Shown: one piece after another, positions 29,102 to 37,900 of the stretch
How positions within the stretch are numbered: the first letter of the stretch is position 1
Layout: the number at the start of each line of letters is the position of its first letter
From: Tahibacter harae
GTDB taxonomy: Bacteria; Pseudomonadota; Gammaproteobacteria; Xanthomonadales; Rhodanobacteraceae
Direction: 5' to 3'
NCBI RefSeq assembly: GCF_024437735.1
Contig: NZ_JANFQO010000009.1
Location: forward strand, 62,001-126,000
Length of the DNA stretch: 64,000 nt
The notes under the pieces: model-generated
Seen by the model: the letters and a program-made list of their open reading frames with translations, nothing else
Databases searched by the model: none
What the model was told of the DNA's origin: nothing
Position numbers and translations under genes: made by a program

Positions 29102-31951
29102 TTACTGCATGCGGCGCTGCCGCTGCCAGGCAATGCCGACCAGGGCCAGCATCATCAGCAACATGCCCATACGGCCCAGGGTCGGCGCCGGGCGCGGTTC
29201 GCCCAGCGGAATGCCGATCACGCGCACCGGCGTGCTGGCATTGCACGGACCCGGCACGGCCGCCGGCATGCACACGGCATTGGTCGCCGGCGACACGGTC
29301 ACGGTATTGAGCACGCTGCCGCCCACCGGCGCGATGATGCGCGCGCTGACGCTGTAGATCAGGCTGGCGCCCGGCGGCAGCACCGGCACGGTCTCGTGCA
29401 GCGCGCCGGTGCCGCTGGCGGTCGGACAGGCGACGCCGCTGGCGCTGCAGCTCCAGCTGAAGCTGTCGGCACCGGCCGGCAGCGGATCGTCGATCACGAC
29501 ATTGTTGGCCGGAACCGTGCCCACGTTGGTCACCGTGATCGTGTAGTTCACGCTGTTGCCCAGCAGCACCGTGGCCGAATCCACCGTCTTGCTCACTTGC
29601 AGGCGCGGCGATTCGCCCGCCGGGGTCAGCACGCACTGGGGCCCTGCCGGCGGGCAGGCCGGCGGGGTGGTGCCGCTGAGGTAGACCAGGTTGGCGATCT
29701 GCGTCACGCCGACCGGGATCGGGTCGGGCGCGCGCACGCTGACACTGAGCTGCAGCGTGCCGCCGGCCGGCACGCTGAGACCGCTCCAGCTGACCAGGCC
29801 TGCCGCAAACGTGCCGCCGTTGTCGGCGCTGACAAAGGTGGTGTTGCTGTCGATGCGGTCGCTGATGCCGACATTGTTCGCCACGCTGCCGCCGTTGTTG
29901 CTCAGCGTGATGGTGTAGGTCAGCGTCTCGCCGGGTTCGACGATGCCGGCCTGGCTGCCGTCCTCGCCGCTCAGCGCCTTGCTCACCGCGACGCTGGCCT
30001 CCGTCGGCGTCACCACGCAGACCGGCGGCAGCGGCGTGCTGCTGCAGTCCGGCGGCGTGGTGCCGGTTTCGTGCGCCAGGTTGATGACCTGGCTCACGCC
30101 GGCCGGCAGCGGATCGGCGACGCGCACGACCACGTTCAGCACCAGGCTGCCGCCGGCAGGAATGCTGAGATTGGTCCAGTTCACCGTGCTGCCGGCGAGC
30201 GCGCCGCCGTTGTCGGCGCTGACGAACACCACGTTCGCATCCAGCGGATCGCTGACCGCGAAGCCGTTGACCGCGCTGCCGCCGCTGTTGCTCAGGGTGA
30301 TCGCGTAGCTCAGCGTCTCGCCGGCCTCGGCGATACCCGGGCGGCTGCCGCCTTCGGCGATCAGCGCCTTGCTCAGGGCGATCACGCCCGGCGTGGAGGT
30401 GACCACGCAGTTCGGCGGCAGCTGCGCCTGGGTGCAGTCCGGCGGCGGCGTGCCGGTGACGGAGGCGAGATTGATTACGCGCGTCACGCCTGCCGGCAGC
30501 GGATCGGCCACGTCGACCACCACGCTCAGCGCCAGCGTACCGCCGGCCGGCACCGTCAGGCCCGACCAGCTCACCGTGCTGCCGGTGAGCGAACCGCCGT
30601 TGTCGGCGCTGACGAAGGTGACGTTCGCATCCAGCGGATCGGTCACGCCGACATTCAGCGCCGCCGCACCGCCGCTGTTGCTCAGCGTGATGGTGTAGCT
30701 CAGGCGTTCGCCGGGTTCGGCGATACCGGGCTGGCTGCCGTTCTCGGCGCTGAGCGCCTTGCTGATCGTGACGCTGGCCGGCGCGGGGATCACCACCGCC
30801 GAAGCGCCGCTGCCGCCGACCGCGCCGCCGAAGCCGGGCTGGCCGCTGGCTTCGGCCAGGTTGAGGGCGACGCCGGCCGCGGCTTCGGCCGGCACGATCA
30901 CATGCGTCGCCGTGCACAGCACCGCATCGTTGGATTGCAGCACGCCGCTGCCCAGGCCGGCGAAGGGCTGGCCGCCCAGCGTGGTCGGGGCGCAGGCGAT
31001 CGCGGCGTCGATCAGGCTGGGGTCGGGCTCGACCAGGTTCACCGCGGTCAGCGTCTGCGCACCGTCGTTCTTGACCACGAAGGTATAGCGCAGGTTATCG
31101 CCGCTGCTGGCATAGCCGCTGTTGTCCGCGTCGTCGAGGAGCAAGGGACTCTTGACCACGCGCACGCCGGCGTTGCCGCCGTAGTCCTGCGTGTAGACCA
31201 GATCGCCGGCCTGCACGGACGAACCATCCGCGGCGCTGCCGTTCAGCTCGACCGTGTTGGAAACGAAGCCGGCGGTGTCATCCGGCGCCGTGATGGCATA
31301 GTTGCGGGTGCAGCGCATCCAGGCGCCGACGGCGAGCGTGGTCTGCGGGCAGGACACCGCGCCGGCAAGGTCGGTCACGGCCAGCGCCGACAGCGCCAGC
31401 GTGCCCGCATTGAGCACGGTGTAGTCGTAGGCGATGGTTTCGCCGGCCTGCAGCTCGCCGTCGCCGTTGGCATCGTTGTGGATGCCGCCGGCCGACAGCA
31501 CGGCCACGCCCTGCGCCGGCGTCAGGCTGCCGCGCGGCGCGAACGACAGTGCGCGGCTGTGGCGGTTGCCGGCGTCGTCGCGCACCGCGACGACCAGGCT
31601 GGCATTGCGCCGGCGCACCTGCGTGACCGGATAGGCCACGCAGCTCACGCTGTCGCCAGCGCGCAGCGCGCCGTCGGCGGCGAAGGCCTGCCCGCCGCTG
31701 GTGAACGCGGCGCACTCCGCCGCGTAGCCCTTGTCCGCGAGGATGCGGACGGCGGCGAAGCCGCCCGCACCTTCATTCCTCACGCTGAAGCCGAACTCGC
31801 CGGCCGCCGCACGCGGCGGGACAGAAACGCCCTGCCCGTTCGGCGTCACCCGCAGCGTTCCCGCCAGCGCCGCCGGCGCGGCTGCCGCCGCGGCCAGGGC
31901 CGCGGCGAGGACGAGCAAACGGTTGCTTTGTGTTTTTCTGTACTTGGTCAT
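29102..31951 (-). CDS. Secreted DUF11-repeat protein with PTL-type C-terminal sorting-like tail
   Basis: 949 residues. Start at ATG 31951, with GAGG about 9 bases upstream; the ATG at 31957 is too close to that site. A signal peptide (RLLVLAAALAAAAAAPAALA, cleavage after Ala29) is followed by an N-terminal region of about 380 residues. Then come four units beginning ISKALSAENGSQPG, LSKALIAEGGSRPG, VSKALSGEDGSQAG and VSKTVDSATVLLG, of about 125 residues each. They carry the DUF11 pattern GETLTYTITLSNNGG. The end APTLGRMGMLLMMLALVGIA followed by WQRQRRMQ has the proline-motif, hydrophobic-helix, Arg-cluster form of IPTL/PEP-CTERM sorting signals. It likely is anchored or processed at the cell surface. 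It is transcribed 12 bp after the giant protein gene. Confidence 0.85.
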   Translation of the reverse strand: MTKYRKTQSNRLLVLAAALAAAAAAPAALAGTLRVTPNGQGVSVPPRAAAGEFGFSVRNEGAGGFAAVRILADKGYAAECAAFTSGGQAFAADGALRAGDSVSCVAYPVTQVRRRNASLVVAVRDDAGNRHSRALSFAPRGSLTPAQGVAVLSAGGIHNDANGDGELQAGETIAYDYTVLNAGTLALSALAVTDLAGAVSCPQTTLAVGAWMRCTRNYAITAPDDTAGFVSNTVELNGSAADGSSVQAGDLVYTQDYGGNAGVRVVKSPLLLDDADNSGYASSGDNLRYTFVVKNDGAQTLTAVNLVEPDPSLIDAAIACAPTTLGGQPFAGLGSGVLQSNDAVLCTATHVIVPAEAAAGVALNLAEASGQPGFGGAVGGSGASAVVIPAPASVTISKALSAENGSQPGIAEPGERLSYTITLSNSGGAAALNVGVTDPLDANVTFVSADNGGSLTGSTVSWSGLTVPAGGTLALSVVVDVADPLPAGVTRVINLASVTGTPPPDCTQAQLPPNCVVTSTPGVIALSKALIAEGGSRPGIAEAGETLSYAITLSNSGGSAVNGFAVSDPLDANVVFVSADNGGALAGSTVNWTNLSIPAGGSLVLNVVVRVADPLPAGVSQVINLAHETGTTPPDCSSTPLPPVCVVTPTEASVAVSKALSGEDGSQAGIVEPGETLTYTITLSNNGGSVANNVGISDRIDSNTTFVSADNGGTFAAGLVSWSGLSVPAGGTLQLSVSVRAPDPIPVGVTQIANLVYLSGTTPPACPPAGPQCVLTPAGESPRLQVSKTVDSATVLLGNSVNYTITVTNVGTVPANNVVIDDPLPAGADSFSWSCSASGVACPTASGTGALHETVPVLPPGASLIYSVSARIIAPVGGSVLNTVTVSPATNAVCMPAAVPGPCNASTPVRVIGIPLGEPRPAPTLGRMGMLLMMLALVGIAWQRQRRMQ

Positions 31952-31962
31952 GTCCATTGTCC

Positions 31963-34900
31963 TCAGCGGAACGAGGTGAAGACGGCCGTGCCCACCGAAG
32001 TGACCACCTGGCCCGCCGGGCCGGTGCCGGTCGCCGTGGCCGAGTTCACCACGCGGCGCAGCGCCACGTCGGCCGCGGTCAAAGTATGGCTGGCCGTGCA
32101 CTCGATCGAATCACCCGGAACCAGCGCACCGCCGAGCAGTGCATCGAAGGCGCCGTGGAACAGCTCGTCGCCGGGCAGCACGCGGAACGGCGTGCCGTTG
32201 GCGGTGAGCGGTTCGCACTGCAGGTTCTGCACGCGCGGATCGAACAGCTGCACCGCGGTCAGCGGCACCGTGCCCGGGTTGCGGATGGTGAAGCGGTAGC
32301 CCAGCACATCGCCGACATCGCCGTAGCGGTTGCCGTTGTTGTCCTGCTGCAGGGTGACGGTCTTGACCAGGCGGATCAGCGCCACGTCGGCGTTTACCGG
32401 CGCGCAGGCCGAGCTGTCCAGGTCGAAGCTGCCGCTGATCGCCGCCGCGTTGTACAGGCCGTTGCCGGGCGCGCCGCTGCAGCTGGCGTTCTGCAGCGAA
32501 CCGGGCTGCACGCCGATGGGCACGCTCACCGTATAGGTATGCGTCGCACCTGCCGCCACGCTCACGCTGCCGGCGGAGAGCTGCACCGCCACGCCGTTGA
32601 CCGGCGCGAACTGGCCGCCGCTCAGCACCGGATTGACCGTGCCGCCGCTGGTGGTGACCTGGGCGTTGCCGGTGAAGACGACGCCGTTGGGGGTGAACTG
32701 CAGCGTGTCGGTCAGCGTATAGGTCGCCGCGGCGCCGCCGACGTTGACCACCTCGATCTGGTAGTTGGCGCGATAGGCCGAAGGACCGGTCGCAGTGACC
32801 GAGGCGACGGTCTTGGTCAGGCGCAGGTTCACCGTCGGCACCACCACGCAGGCCGGATGGTTCGGCGTCACGGTGCAGTCCGGCGGAGTGCCGTCGTCCA
32901 GCGCCACCGCATTGGCGATCGCGGTCACGCCCGAGGGCAGCGGATCGGCCACGCGCACGGTGAAGGTCAGCGTGGCCACGCCGGGCTGTACGCCGTTGTG
33001 GGCGGGCACGTTGACCAGCGCGTCGCAGGCCGTGCCGGCGGGCGAACCCACCGCGCAGCTCCACAGCGGTGCGCCCGTGACGAAGCTGGTGTGCTGCGGC
33101 ACGGTCTCGTTGACCAGGGTGCCGGTAGTCGCGGTGCCGCCTTCGTTGCGCACGGTGATCGTATAGGTCAGCTCCTCGCCCGGCTCGGCCACGCCGTCGG
33201 CCGTGATGCTTTCGCCCGACAGCGCCTTGGTCACGCTGATGTTGGCGGCGGTCGGCGTCACCACGCACTGCGGTCCGCCCGGCGGGCAGGCCGGCGGCGT
33301 TGTGCCGGTCACATAGGCCAGGTTGTTCACCTGCGAGGCGCCGGCCGGCAGCGGCGAGGCCACCCGCACCTGCACGGTCAGGACCAGCGTGCCGCCGGCC
33401 GGGACGGTCAGGCCGCTCCAGGTGACGTTGCCGGCCGCGGCGGTGCCGCCGTTGCTGGCGCTGACGAAGGTTACGTTCGGATCCATGCGATCGGTGACGC
33501 CGACATTGGTCGCGGCCACGCCGCCGCTGTTGCTCAGCGTGATGGTGTAGGTCAGCGTCTCGCCGGCTTCGGCGATGCCCGCGGCCGTGCCGTCTTCACC
33601 GGTCAGCGTCTTGACCAGGCTGACGTTGGCCTGCAGCGGATGGGTGGTGCTGCAGGTGGTGCAGTCCGGCGGATTGGTACCGCCGCCGCCCGTGGCGGCG
33701 ACGCTGTTGCCGACGCTGCCCGTCGCGTTGTTGTTGACCGTCGCGGTGTAGCTCACTGCATACGTGCCCGGCGCGGTGCCGGACGGCAGTGTGCACTGCA
33801 CCGAACCCGTGCAGGTGAAGCTGCCGGCGCTGGTCACGGAACCGAAGGTCTGGTTCGCGCTCAGCGTATCGGTCAGCACCAGCGGGCTGGTCAGGGCTGC
33901 ATTCGCCACCGTCGCCGTCAGCGTATAGGTGATGGTCTGCCCCGGAGTCACCGAAGTGCCGCTGGCCGGGTTGGAGGACTTCACCACCGACACCACCGGA
34001 TTCAGCGGATGCGTGGTGCTGCAGGTGGTGCAGTCCGGCGGATTGCTGCCGCCGCCGCCCGAGGCCACCACGCTGTTGCCGACCGTGCCGGTGGCGTCGT
34101 TGTTCACCGTCGCGGTGTAGCTCACCGCATAGGTGCCTGCAACGGTGCCGGACGGCAGGGTGCACTGCACCGAACCGGAACAGGTGTAGGCACCGGCGCT
34201 GGTGACGGAACCGAAGGTCTGGTTGGCGCTCAGCGTGTCGGTCAGCACCAGCGGACTGGTCAGCGCGGCATTCGCCACCGTCGCGGTCAGCGTATAGGTG
34301 ATGGTCTGGCCCGCCGTCACGGCCGTGCCGCTGGCCGGGTTGGAGGTCTTCACCACGACGATGCCGGGGTTCAGCGGATGGGTGGTGCTGCAGGTGGTGC
34401 AGTCCGGCGGATTGCTGCCGCCGCCGCCCGTGGCGGCCACGTTGTTGCCGACCGTGCCGGTCGCGTTGGTATTGACCGTCGCGGTATAGCTCACCGCATA
34501 CGTGCCCGGCGCGGTGCCGGACGGCAGCGTGCACTGCACCGAACCGGTACAGGTGTAGGCACCGGCGCTGGTGACGGAACCGAAGGTCTGGTTGGCGCTC
34601 AGCGTGTCAGTCAGCACCAGCGGGCTGGTCAGCGCGGCATTGGCCACGGTCGCCGTCAGCGTGTAGGTGATGGTCTGGCCCGCCGCGACGGCCGTGCCGC
34701 TGGCCGGGTTGGAAGTCTTCACCACGACGATGCCGGGGTTCAGCGGATGGCTGGTGCTGCACGTCGTGCAGTCCGGCGGATTGGTGCCGCCGCCGCCTGT
34801 GGCCACGACGCTATTGCCGACCGTGCCGGTGGCGTTGGCGTTCACGGTCGCGGTGTAGCTCACCGCGTAGGTACCAGGCGCGGTGCCGATCGGCAGCGTG

Positions 34901-37900
34901 CACTGCACCGAACCCGTACAGCTGTAGGCGCCGGCACTGGTGACCGAACCAAAGGTCTGGTTCGCCGTCAGCGTATCGGTCAGCACCAGCGGGCTGGTCA
35001 GCGCGGCATTGGCCACGGTCGCGGTCAGCGTATAGGTGATGGTCTGACCCGCATTCACCGAGGTGCCGCTGGCCGGGTTTGATGTCTTGACGACGGAAAC
35101 CAGCGGGTTCAGCGGATGGGTGGTGCTGCACGTCGTGCAATCCGGCGGATTGGTGCCGCCGCCGCCCGTGGCCACGACGCTATTGCCGACCGTGCCGGTG
35201 GCGTTGGCGTTCACGGTCGCGGTGTAGCTCACCGCGTAGGTACCCGGCGCGGTGCCGATCGGCAGCGTGCACTGCACCGAACCCGTACAGCTGTAGGCGC
35301 CGGCACTGGTGACCGAACCAAAGGTCTGGTTCGCCGTCAGCGTATCGGTCAGCACCAGCGGGCTGGTCAGCGCGGCATTGGCCACGGTCGCGGTCAGCGT
35401 ATAGGTGATGGTCTGACCCGCATTCACCGAGGTGCCGCTGGCCGGGTTTGATGTCTTGACGACGGAAACCAGCGGGTTCAGCGGATGGGTGGTGCTGCAC
35501 GTCGTGCAGTCCGGCGGATTGGTGCCGCCGCCGCCCGTGGCCACGACGCTGTTGCCGACCGTGCCGGTGGCGTTGGCGTTCACGGTCGCGGTGTAGCTCA
35601 CCGCGTAGGTACCCGGCGCGGTGCCGATCGGCAGCGTGCACTGCACCGAACCCGTACAGCTGTAGGCACCGGCGCTGGTGACCGAACCGAAGGTCTGGTT
35701 GGCCGTCAGCGTATCGGTCAGCACCAGCGGGCTGGTCAGCGCGGCATTCGCTACCGTCGCTGTCAGCGTGTAGGTGATGGTCTGGCCGGCGTTGACGGAG
35801 GTGCCGCTGGCCGGATTGGAGGTCTTCGCCACCGACACTACCGGGTTCAGCGGATGCGTGGTGCTGCACGTGGTGCAGTCCGGCGGATTGGTGCCGCCGC
35901 CGCCCGTGGCGGCCACGTTGTTGCCGACGGTACCGGTCGCGTTGGTATTGACCGTCGCGGTATAGCTCACCGCATAGGTGCCCGGCACCGTGCCCACCGG
36001 CAAGATGCACTGCACCGAACCGGTACAGGAATACGCACCGGCACTGGTCACCGTACCGAAGGTCTGGTTCGCCGTCAGCGTGTCGGTCAACACCAGCGGG
36101 CTGCTCAGCGCCGCGCTGGAAACCGTGGCGGTCAGCGTGTAGGTGATGGTCTGGCCGGCATCGACGGACGAGCCGCTGGCCGGGTTCGAGGTCTTCACCA
36201 CCGACACCACCGGATTCAGCGGATGCGTGGTGCTGCACGTGGTGCAGTCCGGCGGATTGGTGCCGCCGCCGCCCGTGGCGACGACGCTGTTGCCGACGCT
36301 GCCGGTCGCGTTGTTATTGACCGTCGCGGTGTAGCTGACCGCATACGTGCCCGGCGGCGTACCGACCGGCAAGGTGCATTGCACCGAACCGGTACAGGTG
36401 TAGGCACCGGCGCTGGTGACCGTACCGAAGGTCTGATTGGCGCTCAGCGTATCGGTCAGCACCAGCGGGCTGCTCAGCGCCGCGCTGGAAACCGTGGCGG
36501 TCAGCGTATAGGTGATGGTCTGGCCCGCGGCCACCGTGGTGCCCGTGGCCGGGTTGGAGGTCTTCACCACCGACACCGCCGGATTCAGCGGATGCGTGGT
36601 GCTGCACGTGGTGCAGTCCGGCGGATTGGTACCGCCGCCGCCCGTGGCGACGACGCTGTTGCCGACGCTGCCGGTCGCGTTGTTATTGACCGTCGCGGTG
36701 TAGCTGACCGCATACGTGCCCGGCGGCGTACCGACCGGCAAGGTGCACTGCACCGAACCCGTGCAGGAATATGCACCGGCACTGGTGACCGTACCAAAGG
36801 TCTGATTGGCGCTCAGCGTATCGGTCAGCACCAGCGGGCTGCTCAGCGCCGCGCTGGAGACCGTCGCGGTCAGGGTGTAGGTGATGGTCTGGCCCGCGGC
36901 CACCGTGGTGCCCGTGGCCGGGTTGGAGGTCTTCACCACCGACACCACCGGATTCAGCGGATGCGTGGTGCTGCACGTCGTGCAGTCCGGCGGATTGGTG
37001 CCGCCGCCGCCCGTGGCGGCCACGTTGTTGCCGACGCTGCCGGTCGCGTTGTTGTTCACCGTCGCCGTGTAGCTCACCGCATACGTGCCCGGCGGCGTAC
37101 CGACCGGCAAGGTGCATTGCACCGAACCGGTACAGGTGTAGGCACCGGCGCTGGTGACCGTACCGAAGGTCTGATTGGCGCTCAGCGTATCGGTCAGCAC
37201 CAGCGGGCTGCTCAGCGCCGCGCTGGAAACCGTGGCGGTCAGCGTATAGGTGATGGTCTGGCCCGCGGCCACCGTGGTGCCCGTGGCCGGGTTGGAGGTC
37301 TTCACCACCGACACCGCCGGATTCAGCGGATGCGTGGTGCTGCACGTCGTGCAGTCCGGCGGATTGGTGCCGCCGCCGCCCGTGGCGACGACGCTGTTGC
37401 CGACGCTGCCGGTCGCGTTGTTGTTCACCGTCGCCGTGTAGCTCACCGCATACGTGCCCGGCGGCGTACCGACCGGCAAGGTGCATTGCACCGAACCCGT
37501 ACAGGAATACGCACCGGCACTGGTGACCGTACCGAAGGTCTGATTGGCGCTCAGCGTATCGGTCAGCACCAGCGGGCTGCTCAGCGCCGCGCTGGAGACC
37601 GTCGCGGTCAGGGTGTAGGTGATGGTCTGGCCCGCGGCCACCGTGGTGCCCGTGGCCGGGTTGGAGGTCTTCACCACCGACACCACCGGATTCAGCGGAT
37701 GCGTGGTGCTGCACGTCGTGCAGTCCGGCGGGTTGGTGCCGCCGCCGCCCGTGGCGACGACGCTGTTGCCGACGCTGCCGGTCGCGTTGTTATTGACCGT
37801 CGCGGTGTAGCTGACCGCATACGTGCCCGGCGGCGTACCGACCGGCAAGGTGCACTGCACCGAACCGGTACAGGTGTAGGCACCGGCGCTGGTGACCGTA

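Noticed and set aside
31952-31966. Frameshift or split of a single DUF11 gene into two
   Set aside because: The downstream gene has its own ribosome site and a full signal peptide, so these are two genuine genes in an operon.
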